Source: Thermoplasma acidophilum DSM 1728 (lineage in GTDB: Archaea; Thermoplasmatota; Thermoplasmata; Thermoplasmatales; Thermoplasmataceae). From it: DNA of 64,000 nt. Location of the stretch: assembly GCF_000195915.1 (NCBI RefSeq), contig NC_002578.1:1359644-1423643 (forward strand), read 5' to 3'. Made by a program: the position numbers and the translations under genes. The notes below the pieces were generated by a model. That model did no database searches. It was not told where the DNA came from and was given only the letters and a program-made list of their open reading frames with translations. Positions 28,732 through 37,328 of this stretch are shown piece after piece; position 1 is the first letter of the stretch, and each line of letters opens with the position of its first letter.

Positions 28732-29156
28732 AGTTAATTATTTTAAAAATTGCCCACGAGATATATAATTTCATCAACAGTATTCTGGGATTTCCATGGA
28801 TTTCAGCAGTTGTTCCAAGTGCTTATATACCGTATCTTGCACCAATTTCATTGATTATAGCGGGTTCTCTAGCTGAACGTCACTACGTTGGAAGAATACC
28901 TATTTTCACAAATACCATTGCATTGAATGTCCTGTTCTATTACTCCCAATCAAATTTTGCATATTTCGGTACTTTGTTTTTATCAGTTTCTGAATGGTAT
29001 GCTAATATTGGCCTAATAATGGGGCTTATTGCTGTTATGTCCTATGCTTCAAACGGAAAACGAAGTAAGACCTATTACACGATTGCTTGGGCCTACTCAT
29101 CAATAGTGGTTGGCTTATTGATTGCTATCTTCTATGCATACCCTTACCTTTCTTAA
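28722..29156 (+). CDS. 144-aa membrane protein overlapping the RM gene, unknown function
   Basis: Four hydrophobic segments (about residues 24-50, 62-76, 92-107 and 120-142) with short loops and an AERHYVGRIP cytoplasmic-type connector. I do not recognise the family. The ATG lies 10 bp inside the 3' end of the restriction-modification gene, so it was acquired and probably expressed with it. Possible roles, such as a toxin-like or anti-phage membrane effector, are speculation from position only. Confidence 0.7.
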   Translation: MSIELIILKIAHEIYNFINSILGFPWISAVVPSAYIPYLAPISLIIAGSLAERHYVGRIPIFTNTIALNVLFYYSQSNFAYFGTLFLSVSEWYANIGLIMGLIAVMSYASNGKRSKTYYTIAWAYSSIVVGLLIAIFYAYPYLS

Positions 29157-29315
29157 TGCAGAGTTATTCTTAAATGCACCCTTATAGCTTAGAAAGCCAC
29201 CAGAATATTTTTTTTTGAATATTTGTTGAAATCCAATAAGGTCTACTAAAATTGTCGAAATGAGGTATTAAAATCACAACTTTTTTTGGTCTTATCTATA
29301 TCCCCACGTATACAA

Positions 29316-29388
29316 TGGGCCTGGCCGGATTTGAACCGGCGATCTTCTCCGTGTGAGGGAGACGTCGTAGCCACTGGACCACAAGCCC
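29316..29388 (-). tRNA. tRNA-Val (anticodon CAC)
   Basis: The minus strand folds into a full cloverleaf. The acceptor GGGCTTG pairs with CAGGCCC, the anticodon stem TCTCC/GGAGA has loop CTCACAC, and the T arm is GCCGG-TTCAAAT-CCGGC. Discriminator A follows, and CCA is not encoded. There is no intron. It marks the right side of the AT-rich island. Confidence 0.95.
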
Positions 29389-29494
29389 TCTCTTCGGTAT
29401 TGATCTCATGGATATAGATTTTTCAATCCTGAACGCAGGTCATAAATTATCGGCTTTAGGATAAAAATTATTAACATAAAAACGATATTTGAAT

Positions 29495-29971
29495 GTGCCG
29501 GTAAAACAGCTGACGCTATTTGAGGAAGAGCCCGAAGAGATAAAATGCAAATTTTGCGATATAATTTCGGGCAAGACAGCGTCAGAGATCGTCTATTCCG
29601 ATGAGAACTTCGTGGCATTTCTGGATTATAAACCTCTGTTCAAAGGGCACACCCTCCTTGTGCCCAGAAAGCACTTTGCGGACATTTACGCCATGGATGA
29701 TTTAACGCTTTCAAAAATGATGAAGACCGTTACAATTATCTCTATGGCTGTTGAACGTGCAACGGGATCAGATGGCACGTTCATAGCCATCAACAACAAG
29801 GTCAGCCAGAGTGTCCCTCATGTGCACGTTCACATAGTACCGAGAAAGCACAAGGATGGACTGAAGGGTTTCTTCTGGCCCAGGCAGTCCTATTCAGAGG
29901 GTGAGGAAAAGGACTACGCGGACAGGATAAGGCGTGAAGTACAGGCCCTGATCGATACTAAGAGAGCATAG
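29495..29971 (+). CDS. HIT-family nucleotide hydrolase/transferase
   Basis: Histidine-triad protein of about 158 residues with the motif HVHVHIVPR and an N-terminal zinc-type pair CKFC followed by DIISGKTASEIVY, both typical of HIT hydrolases of the Fhit/Hint group. The start is GTG 29495 or TTG 29489. The AT-rich TATTAACATAAA box about 25 nt upstream favours GTG and a leaderless mRNA. The C-terminus RKHKDGLKGFFWPRQ resembles archaeal Hint-like members. Confidence 0.9.
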   Translation: MPVKQLTLFEEEPEEIKCKFCDIISGKTASEIVYSDENFVAFLDYKPLFKGHTLLVPRKHFADIYAMDDLTLSKMMKTVTIISMAVERATGSDGTFIAINNKVSQSVPHVHVHIVPRKHKDGLKGFFWPRQSYSEGEEKDYADRIRREVQALIDTKRA

Positions 29972-30004
29972 CCATATTTTTCATATAGTAAACAATTAAC
30001 CTGT

Positions 30005-31153
30005 GTGGCGAAATTATACCCTTTGTTCGTCGGAAGCGCATCATTTTTCCTCAGCTACTATGTGAGGCTCTCATGGACAATCCTCTCCGTCTACATGCCA
30101 TTCAAGCCAACCGTTGCGCAGGAAGGCTTCGCCTTTGCCATATTCTTCGTCGGATACGTGATAGTGCAGATACCTTCCGGTTTCATATCGGATAGGTATT
30201 CTGGGGGCATCGTGATATCGCTTTCCCTGATAGGCCTGGCAGTATCAGCAATTATGTCTGCACTGTCCCCGGATATAGAATGGGAATACGTTTCCAGCCT
30301 GATTATGGGTCTGACCGCAGGATGGGTTTACCCTGCATCCATAAACGTCATGAATCATTATTACCGTGAGAACAGGAGTGTTTACATAGGATACTATAGT
30401 ATAGCCTGGCCTCTGGCCATAGTTCTATCCGGATTCATGCTACCATATCTTGCGCTGAAGATCGGCTGGCAGTGGGGTTACTATTCTTCAGCCATCGCAT
30501 CGATCGTAATAGCGATCATGGCATTCAGTCTGAAGACAGAGCATTCAGGGTACAGCATCGATCCTAGCCTCATAAAGAACAGAGATGTTCTGCTTCTCTC
30601 ATTTGGAGGCTTTCTCTTCTTCATATCGTACTGGTCCCTTACGCTGTATGCCTACAAGTATTTCGTATCGATAGGCATAAGCCCAGTGATTTCCGGATTC
30701 GTATTTTCCTCAATGGCCATAACAGGGCTGTTCTCAACATCCCTTTCTGGATACATAATATCACGGATCGGGACAAAAAACGCTGTTGTCATATCCCTTG
30801 TAGCCTACGGGATCATAATATTGGCGTTTTCATTTATTCGAAATGCAGTTCTTCTGATAGTCATATCGCTAGTGATGGGATTCTTCAGGTTCATCATAAC
30901 GCCCGGAAATTCCGGCCTTTCCATAGAAATAGGAAGGGAAAGGGCAGGAAGCGTTTCTGGCATAGCCAACATGTTCTGGCAGTCCAGCGGGATCGTCGGG
31001 CCGATCGTGTCCTCTGCACTTATCCTGGATGTGGGATTCAGGAATCTATGGATAGTCCTGGCCATAATGGTATTCCTATCCACGTTCCTGTACCGTGGTA
31101 TAGCAACTTCATTCCATACAACAGCTCATCATGGAGATATCCCTCAGAAATGA
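30005..31153 (+). CDS. Major facilitator superfamily transporter
   Basis: A 382-residue protein with about 12 hydrophobic segments. GFISDRYSGG is the MFS loop 2-3 signature (G-x-x-x-D-R-x-G/S), and a related loop SGYIISRIGTKNA lies in the second half. Translation starts at GTG 30005 (MAKLYPLFVG). It converges on merA with a 45-bp overlap at the 3' ends. The ligand is unknown. Confidence 0.85.
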   Translation: MAKLYPLFVGSASFFLSYYVRLSWTILSVYMPFKPTVAQEGFAFAIFFVGYVIVQIPSGFISDRYSGGIVISLSLIGLAVSAIMSALSPDIEWEYVSSLIMGLTAGWVYPASINVMNHYYRENRSVYIGYYSIAWPLAIVLSGFMLPYLALKIGWQWGYYSSAIASIVIAIMAFSLKTEHSGYSIDPSLIKNRDVLLLSFGGFLFFISYWSLTLYAYKYFVSIGISPVISGFVFSSMAITGLFSTSLSGYIISRIGTKNAVVISLVAYGIIILAFSFIRNAVLLIVISLVMGFFRFIITPGNSGLSIEIGRERAGSVSGIANMFWQSSGIVGPIVSSALILDVGFRNLWIVLAIMVFLSTFLYRGIATSFHTTAHHGDIPQK

Positions 31154-32518
31154 CTGCGCTGCAAGCTTTATGCCTTCATTGACCGTCGGGAACACATGTG
31201 GCGTATCTATGACATCGCCCACAGTCATGCCTGCATGGAGGATCGCTGATGCCTCGTTTATCATGTCCGCTGCGTTCTCTGCAACGATCTGTATCCCAAT
31301 TATTCTGCCCGTTCCCTGTTCTGCTACTATCTTTATCATCCCTCGATCATTCCTCAGTATCCTCTCCTTGGGCACGTCGGTGGTGTATATCGATCTGACA
31401 TCGTAATTCAAGCCGGCCTTAAGGGCCTCATCCTCCGTGTAACCAACTGACGCGTATTCCGGACTCGTAAATACCGCAACTGGAAAACTATTCAGATCGA
31501 CGCTTATGCCCGCATGATCGAACATGTTCTCGGCAGCTATGACACCTTCCTTCGATGCAAGCGTTTCAAGCTTCAGTCTCTGCTTGACCACATCGCCTGC
31601 CGCGTATATCTTCCTGTTGGATGTCCTGAGAGTGCTGTCAACCTCAATGCCGTACCTGTCATACTTCACGCCTGTCTTCTCAAGATCCAGATCGGCATTC
31701 GGCGATCTTCCTGTGGCTACGAGGATCTCGTCAGCCTCAATCTCATGCTGAACACCATTTTTCTCGAATCTAACGATCTTCTTACCGTTCCTGACTGAGA
31801 CATCTTTAACCATGGATGAAAGTGAGAATTCAACACCGTCACTGGCCATGGCATCCATTACCATCTGCGCCATGTCCTTAGATATGCCAGGAAGTATCTG
31901 ATCCGCTATCTCAACTATGTGCACCCTGCTTCCAAGCCTTGCAGCTGCCTGGCCTATCTCAGATCCAATGGGCCCGCTGCCTATTATGACAAGACTCTCT
32001 GGAATTCTTTCCAGGGCCCAGAACTCGTTGCTTGTTATGTATCCAGCATTGGCAAGCCCGGGCACTGCTGGTATGGATGGCCTGCTTCCCGTAGCTATTA
32101 ACACGTTGTATCCGAACAGTTCCTGTCCGTCATCCAATTTAACCCTGCGATCTCCCGTGAAGACTGCGCGTGATCTGTAAAGGTCTATGTTTTCATATCC
32201 AGAGATCACCGCTTCATACTTGTTGTGCCGTTCCTCGTCAACAGCCATCCTTATGAAATCCATCACTTCGCCAGTCTCAACTGCGTATGTGGCCTTTAAA
32301 CCGGGATACCTCGGCTTCGCTATGTACTTCAGGTTCTTCGCAGCTGAGATGAGCATCTTCGAAGGGACGCAACCAACGTTAACACATGTTCCGCCAAGCG
32401 GCCCTGTGCCGACCATCGCTATGCTGGCCTGCCCAGACGTTATCTCCGACGCTTTTATGGCTGCTGAGAATGCTGCAGCGCCGTACCCTAAAATGAGAAG
32501 ATCGTACTCCTTACTCAA
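31109..32518 (-). CDS. merA: Mercuric reductase MerA
   Basis: NADPH-dependent flavoprotein that reduces Hg(II) to Hg(0). The 469-residue protein has the FAD-binding N-terminus LILGYGAAAFSAAI, the redox-active disulphide CVNVGC (Cys45, Cys50), an NADPH-binding GSGPIGSEIG, FAD motif AAGDV, and the hallmark C-terminal vicinal cysteines SCCME (Cys466, Cys467) that separate MerA from lipoamide dehydrogenase. It lacks the N-terminal HMA domain, which is instead encoded by the overlapping upstream gene. Confidence 0.92.
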   Translation of the reverse strand: MSKEYDLLILGYGAAAFSAAIKASEITSGQASIAMVGTGPLGGTCVNVGCVPSKMLISAAKNLKYIAKPRYPGLKATYAVETGEVMDFIRMAVDEERHNKYEAVISGYENIDLYRSRAVFTGDRRVKLDDGQELFGYNVLIATGSRPSIPAVPGLANAGYITSNEFWALERIPESLVIIGSGPIGSEIGQAAARLGSRVHIVEIADQILPGISKDMAQMVMDAMASDGVEFSLSSMVKDVSVRNGKKIVRFEKNGVQHEIEADEILVATGRSPNADLDLEKTGVKYDRYGIEVDSTLRTSNRKIYAAGDVVKQRLKLETLASKEGVIAAENMFDHAGISVDLNSFPVAVFTSPEYASVGYTEDEALKAGLNYDVRSIYTTDVPKERILRNDRGMIKIVAEQGTGRIIGIQIVAENAADMINEASAILHAGMTVGDVIDTPHVFPTVNEGIKLAAQSFLRDISMMSCCME

Positions 32519-32738
32519 TCTTTCTTACCTCCCCTCTGTACCTTGTAACCTTGAATACCCGGGCATCCTCCAGTTTTTCAGGCGAAATCTTGCTTTCGTC
32601 TATCACCACCTCAGCCCTCTTTTCCGGCAGGGAAACCTCTGCACTGAGGACTCCGTCCACGCTTTCCAGACCATTTTTAACGGTGACAGCACAATCATCG
32701 CATGTCATTCCGTATATCTTCATCTCAACCTTCTTCAT
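32511..32738 (-). CDS. HMA-domain metallochaperone (MerP-like)
   Basis: A 75-residue cytoplasmic heavy-metal-associated domain with the GMTCDDC motif (Cys13, Cys16). The sequence around it is closer to the NmerA/MerP group than to copper chaperones (Cys-Asp-Asp-Cys). No signal peptide is present. Its 3' end overlaps merA by 8 bp. It probably delivers Hg(II) to MerA in trans, as the fused NmerA domain does in other organisms. Confidence 0.88.
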   Translation of the reverse strand: MKKVEMKIYGMTCDDCAVTVKNGLESVDGVLSAEVSLPEKRAEVVIDESKISPEKLEDARVFKVTRYRGEVRKIE

Positions 32739-32750
32739 AGTTGTATATTG

Positions 32751-32767
32751 GATTAAAATATATAATC
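32751..32767 (-). promoter_or_regulatory. TATA box and small inverted repeat of the mer operon
   Basis: GATTA (32751-32755) and TAATC (32763-32767) flank the TATA-like segment about 22-26 nt before the HMA gene. A repressor bound here would block TBP. No merR gene is seen nearby. Confidence 0.4.
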
Positions 32768-32805
32768 AATAAAGTAAAAAAATCCTTACCTTAAATGGAC
32801 TTGGA

Positions 32806-33342
32806 ATGTTTTTAAGAAGTGTTGTGACATTGCCGTTTGTTCCATTTTTCTGTGGACAGCTGATGGCTGGTGTGATAAACGTGGCAGAAGACAGCACAAA
32901 GGATATAAATAGGCTGATGGGTTTTGCGTACTTCCTAATTATCTTCGCAGTAATAGTGGCCATCAGCCTTGTATTCAGGGTAGCGCTGCTTGCGCCTCCC
33001 TTTGCCGTTTCGGCCTACCTCATTACGGTGGCCCACAGAGGCAAGTATTCCATGCCTGAATCCGTACTGATATCGTATATCGCGGTTATATTGATAACAA
33101 CGGCTTTTCACCTTTCAATTGGCGTTGGGCCGATTTCACTGTATTTAACGACACTTGCTGTGGCTGCCATCATAACTTTCACGAAGTATAGCCATCCACC
33201 CGCGATCGCTCTAGCAATATTCTCTTTCATTGTGCATTCGGACGTTATCTTTGCAGAGTCCAGCCTGATCATAGTTGCCGTACTGGTTGTATCCGATATT
33301 CTCATTCATCGTACATTAAGGGGGAAGAATTCGCTCTCTTAA
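32806..33342 (+). CDS. HPP-family membrane protein
   Basis: A 178-residue protein with about five hydrophobic segments. The sequence KYSHPPAIALAIFSF near residue 126 contains the His-Pro-Pro of HPP-family proteins, some of which transport nitrite in chloroplasts. It diverges from the mer operon. A role in ion transport is inferred from the family only. The stop codon lies in a small AGAGC/GCTCT repeat that may form a terminator-like hairpin. Confidence 0.65.
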   Translation: MFLRSVVTLPFVPFFCGQLMAGVINVAEDSTKDINRLMGFAYFLIIFAVIVAISLVFRVALLAPPFAVSAYLITVAHRGKYSMPESVLISYIAVILITTAFHLSIGVGPISLYLTTLAVAAIITFTKYSHPPAIALAIFSFIVHSDVIFAESSLIIVAVLVVSDILIHRTLRGKNSLS

Positions 33343-33548
33343 AGAGCGCAGTATATTCGCTTTTCAAGAAGCCTGTTCTCAAAATAAGTGTATAATTTGT
33401 GAACGTAAAAACGACGCTTCGATCAAACACTTGCTGTTAGATAGAAAAAACGCTACGTGGTGTGCATCTGTATTTTTTTCAATTGCAATCTTCTGTGCAT
33501 TCTCCAGGAATTTTATGCTTATCATCTTGAGCCAGATAAATACTGTTC
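33343..33548. other. Intergenic region between convergent genes
   Basis: Between the HPP and site-2-protease 3' ends. Apart from the short repeat at the left edge no gene, RNA or conserved motif is seen. Confidence 0.4.
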
Positions 33549-34628
33549 TTATGCAGGCTTTATCGGTATGATCGTGAATGTGAGTATGAACATTATCAAT
33601 GAAACTACGCCCAGCGCTATGTCAAGCCCCGATATCTTGGAATAATCGTTTAAAGCTGGTGGATGAACGAGCCCGGTGAATATCACGAAGATGGCGATTA
33701 TCCACCATCCAGTATAGAAGAAACCTATGGCGAACAGGAAAGCGAGAAACACGTACGATAGTATGTTGGCCCTGCTTCCCAGCACACCGCGGACTATGTG
33801 GCTTCCATCCAGCTGGCCCGCAGGTATGAGGTTCATTGCTGTCGCGAACATGCCGACCCAGACCGCAAATACCATAGGAAATATTGGCCCTGTGAAATTT
33901 GTGTTGAGACCAAACAGGTGGTATATCAGCGGAAACGTCACCTTGAAGGGAATGTATGCTGGGGGGATGGGCTTTACAACATTCTGAAAATAATCTGCAA
34001 CGAAGAGCAGCGGAAGGGCAGTAATAAATCCGGCTATTGGCCCTGCGGCGCCTATCTCCGCCATTGCCTTGCGGTTTGGAAGCGGATCCCTGAGCGATAT
34101 GAAAGCGCCGAATGTGCCTATGCCAACTGGAAACGGTATGAAAAACGGGAGTGAGGCCTTGACATGATGCTTTCTGGCGACCAGGAAGTGAGCGCTTTCA
34201 TGTATTCCGAGTATGAGAAGCAGCGGAGCTGAGAAGAACAGGAAACCGTAGCCCCATAGCCTAAGCTCGTAGTATGCACCCTTTGGCACGAAGTTTATAG
34301 AGTACTGCGAACCCACATACATTGTGGAGAGTATGGTGGCGACGAGAAGTATCAAGTTCACTATATTGCCAAAATAACGCTGCTTCGGCCTCTTCGTCAC
34401 CTGTATTATGTTTTCTCCGTCCCTTATCACCATCGGTATGAAGCCATGGTCAATGAGATCCCTGCGTATGTAATCGAAGGCGTCGTCTATGTTGGGATTA
34501 TCGCTGTCAAAGAAGTAAAACTTGACTGAGATCGGATCCACGATTATATCGTATACATTTATCCTTGACGTGACCACAGAGACAACGTATTTTAAATCCT
34601 CATTCTGAACCTTGATGGTCTGCTCCAT
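33549..34628 (-). CDS. Site-2 protease (M50 family) membrane metalloprotease
   Basis: A 359-residue intramembrane zinc protease. About 110 N-terminal cytoplasmic residues precede the membrane core, which carries the zinc motif HESAH (in LGIHESAHFLVARKHH) and the third ligand motif QLDGSHIVRG. The HExxH and LDG spacing matches archaeal S2P proteins. It probably cleaves membrane-bound regulators. No partner anti-sigma-like substrate is adjacent. Confidence 0.93.
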   Translation of the reverse strand: MEQTIKVQNEDLKYVVSVVTSRINVYDIIVDPISVKFYFFDSDNPNIDDAFDYIRRDLIDHGFIPMVIRDGENIIQVTKRPKQRYFGNIVNLILLVATILSTMYVGSQYSINFVPKGAYYELRLWGYGFLFFSAPLLLILGIHESAHFLVARKHHVKASLPFFIPFPVGIGTFGAFISLRDPLPNRKAMAEIGAAGPIAGFITALPLLFVADYFQNVVKPIPPAYIPFKVTFPLIYHLFGLNTNFTGPIFPMVFAVWVGMFATAMNLIPAGQLDGSHIVRGVLGSRANILSYVFLAFLFAIGFFYTGWWIIAIFVIFTGLVHPPALNDYSKISGLDIALGVVSLIMFILTFTIIPIKPA

Positions 34629-34644
34629 TTATCATTACCTGATC

Positions 34645-34654
34645 GTTATATATC
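34645..34654 (-). promoter_or_regulatory. TATA box of the site-2-protease gene
   Basis: GATATATAAC on the minus strand lies about 22 nt before ATG 34628, so the mRNA is probably leaderless and the upstream structured segment is separate from it. Confidence 0.55.
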
Positions 34655-34845
34655 TTCCCCGGAAGTAACGAGATGCAGTCACGTTTCCTGCACTCTGACC
34701 CTCCGGGGAACTCTTTGCCCGCCTCTGATCGGATTATCACCGAAAGCTACACCACATATTCTCAATTCGAGGCCCATGGCAAGGCAACCTCTAGTCTCAC
34801 GTCGTCGTTACCACTCACGGCTCATGGAACTAGATGATGAGACAA
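34655..34845 (-). ncRNA. Candidate structured non-coding RNA, family not recognised
   Basis: No ORF fits this GC-rich segment, yet it is dense in pairing. CCCCGGA (34657-34663) pairs with TCCGGGG (34702-34708) and encloses AGA-TGCAG / CTGCA-TCT. TCGG (34729-34732) pairs with CCGA (34740-34743), TTGCC (34715-34719) with GGCAA (34778-34782 or 34783-34787), and GTCTCA (34794-34799) with TGAGAC (34838-34843). A TATA-like TTTTTAATATTGG just beyond 34846 on the minus strand could drive it, giving an RNA of roughly 165-190 nt. It does not show RNase P or SRP signature sequences that I could identify. Confidence 0.5.
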
Positions 34846-34911
34846 TCCAATATTAAAAATTGATTTAATTACTTTTACATTGCCCGTGGATATCTTCATT
34901 TATAAGGATAA

Positions 34912-36000
34912 TTAGACCTTGTGCGTCTCAGATCGTACCGAGACTGAAAATGCTTTCTGGCCCATGGCTGAGATCAGGATGAGCAGGGCCATTGAGATCA
35001 CGGTTATGGTGACAGCTGACATACGAACGTATCCGATCAGATAGATCAGCGTTGGCACCATGAAACCGTTTATGGCAGAGAAATTCATTGACGGCCCTAT
35101 CTTCTCCGGGCTCAGGTTTTCATCCCTTAAGAACCCGGGAATTACCGCATTTACCGCCAGGCCAAAGACGGTAAACACGATCGCAGCATAGAAGTTGAGG
35201 AACAGGAATGCGAATACAGATAACACCATAGATATGGACGCTATGGAATAGACGGATCTCTTAAATCCGTAGCGCTTGGCAATTACAGGAAATGCCATAT
35301 AAGCCGGTACCGCGAGGAAATATGCAATTTCTGACTCAAGGAACGCCTGCGATCCGAAGATCTGCGGCACTATCTGCAAAACGAATGCAGGTTCGAAAGC
35401 CAGAAAGTAAATCAGGAACCCATACAGGGAGAAGTTGAAGCCTGAAGCTATGACATGGCCTATGCTGACTTTTCTGAGGAGCATCCCGAGAGCGGAGATC
35501 GGCAGCGCTACTGCGCCTGAAACCAGTGCATATCTGTAGGGCAGTATGGCGGAAACCATGGCTGCGAGTATCCATCCTATTGCCCACCCTCCCGTGGTGA
35601 GGCCGATTATGTGCTGCTTTCTTGTTCGGACTGCAACCTCCACGGCAAATGAAGTTGATATGCCGAAGGCCACTCCAATGAGGAATCGCATGATTATCAT
35701 TATGGGAACACTGTCTAGAAATGACATGTAGGCCGAGATAAGTCCGAGCGCTGACATTGAGACGGTGAACGGCGTTCCCAGGTACTTGAAGCGCGAATAC
35801 ATATAGGCTCCGATGAACCTACCTATGTATGGAGAACCAATTATAATGAATGTTGTATAATATGGTATGTTCAAACTTTTTGATATATATGCAATGTAAA
35901 ATGTTGGAACTACGAGAATAAATGTCGGAATGACATAGCCAATTATCGCCAGAATTTCAGATATATGTCCATACTGTCTTACAGTGTATGCAGTTTCCAT
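34912..36000 (-). CDS. Major facilitator superfamily transporter
   Basis: A 362-residue membrane protein with about 12 hydrophobic segments. The first half carries a YSRFKYLG-type loop 2-3 and a helix-5 segment GGWAIGWILAA, as in sugar/organic-acid MFS permeases. No clear substrate signature. It diverges from another MFS gene 115 bp away. Confidence 0.82.
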   Translation of the reverse strand: METAYTVRQYGHISEILAIIGYVIPTFILVVPTFYIAYISKSLNIPYYTTFIIIGSPYIGRFIGAYMYSRFKYLGTPFTVSMSALGLISAYMSFLDSVPIMIIMRFLIGVAFGISTSFAVEVAVRTRKQHIIGLTTGGWAIGWILAAMVSAILPYRYALVSGAVALPISALGMLLRKVSIGHVIASGFNFSLYGFLIYFLAFEPAFVLQIVPQIFGSQAFLESEIAYFLAVPAYMAFPVIAKRYGFKRSVYSIASISMVLSVFAFLFLNFYAAIVFTVFGLAVNAVIPGFLRDENLSPEKIGPSMNFSAINGFMVPTLIYLIGYVRMSAVTITVISMALLILISAMGQKAFSVSVRSETHKV

Positions 36001-36115
36001 AGTTTTTCCGACATTTTGTATTGATATTTAAGCATTTTTGAATTTTTCCCGAACATTATGACGTGAAACAGCATCGAATGGAAGAATAGATTAGGATGAA
36101 GGCAATTATCGAGGA

Positions 36116-37327
36116 ATGATCGGTGGGAATGCGCCGGCACCATACTACAGGAACAGGTCTCTGTGGGGAGTTAGCATTGCAGCCTCGGTAAGATCCATAG
36201 GTTACGGTGCAACATGGCCGTTTCTTGCCGTGTACTTCAACACGTATCTTCACATGAGCCTATTGTTCGTTGGCCTTATATTCACGCTGAACTCCGGCAT
36301 TTCCATAGTCTTCAGCCTGTTTGCCGGCTACATGGCAGCCGCATTCGGAAGGAAATTCACACTCGTGCTGGGAAACGTGGCCGGTTTTATCCTGTACTTG
36401 CTGCTGTCGATCTTTTCTGGAAAAAACGTAGCGATCATATCGACACTCTTCGTGCTGACGGCGTTTTCCGGATCGCTAGTCTTCCCCTCTGCAAACTCAA
36501 TAGTTTCAGATATAACCTCGAGCATGGATCGTGAAATGGGATATGCAATCTACAGGATAATGGCAAACCTTGGCTGGGCCATAGGCCCTCTCATAAGTGC
36601 AATCATATTCTCCTATGGTTTCGGCTTCATATTTCTGTTCGTGGCCATAGCCAACGCCTTCGCCACCGTGATTGCCCTTATCTTTGTGAAGACGAATACG
36701 AAGTTCCGATCGAACAGATCCGGCTTTCTGGTCAAGGATTACACGCTTTTCTTTTTCAGCGTACCGGTTTTCCTGCTGATAATGGTTTCATCGCAATTCT
36801 CCGTTACTTTGCCAATATACATAGTTGATGACCTCCATATTGTGATAAAGAACCTGGCCTACTTCTATGCTGTCAACGGAATAGTGGTTGTCGTGGGCCA
36901 GTATCCCATATCCAGAATGATGAGGGGGCACTCTGACCTTTACGGCCTCATATTCGGATCTGTCTTCTACACCATCGGGTATCTTATGGTCTCGTTCTCG
37001 CACAGCCTGTTCTATCTCATAATCGACATGATCATTATAACCATAGGCGAGAACTTTACCTCACCGAACATAAGCACTGTGGCGTCGAAAATCGCACCCA
37101 GGGACAAGGTTGGGCGTTATATGGGGTTCATAGGCATGATAAACCAGCTTGCCAGAACGGCATCGCCGTCCGTGGGCACATTCATACTATATTCGCTTTC
37201 ATCTTCTCCCATCCTGGTCTGGCCAGCGATAGATGGATTCGGCATATCGGCCATCATCCTGTTCCTTGTATTCAAGATCGCATTCGTTGACAGGAGCAGG
37301 GCTTCTGGCAGGCCTGTGAATATCTGA
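36116..37327 (+). CDS. Major facilitator superfamily transporter
   Basis: A 403-residue protein with about 12 membrane segments. The loop 2-3 is GYMAAAFGRKFTL, and the helix-4/5 region ANLGWAIGPLISAIIFSYGF is typical of drug/H+ antiporter-like MFS members. ATG 36116 is preceded by GAGGA. The ligand is unknown. Confidence 0.84.
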   Translation: MIGGNAPAPYYRNRSLWGVSIAASVRSIGYGATWPFLAVYFNTYLHMSLLFVGLIFTLNSGISIVFSLFAGYMAAAFGRKFTLVLGNVAGFILYLLLSIFSGKNVAIISTLFVLTAFSGSLVFPSANSIVSDITSSMDREMGYAIYRIMANLGWAIGPLISAIIFSYGFGFIFLFVAIANAFATVIALIFVKTNTKFRSNRSGFLVKDYTLFFFSVPVFLLIMVSSQFSVTLPIYIVDDLHIVIKNLAYFYAVNGIVVVVGQYPISRMMRGHSDLYGLIFGSVFYTIGYLMVSFSHSLFYLIIDMIIITIGENFTSPNISTVASKIAPRDKVGRYMGFIGMINQLARTASPSVGTFILYSLSSSPILVWPAIDGFGISAIILFLVFKIAFVDRSRASGRPVNI

Positions 37328-37328
37328 T

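Noticed and set aside
34720-34755. Hammerhead-ribozyme-like CTGAT...CCGAAAG on the plus strand
   Set aside because: The core needs CUGAUGA followed by a stem and GAAA. Here CGG follows CUGAU directly, and no cleavage-site helix was found.
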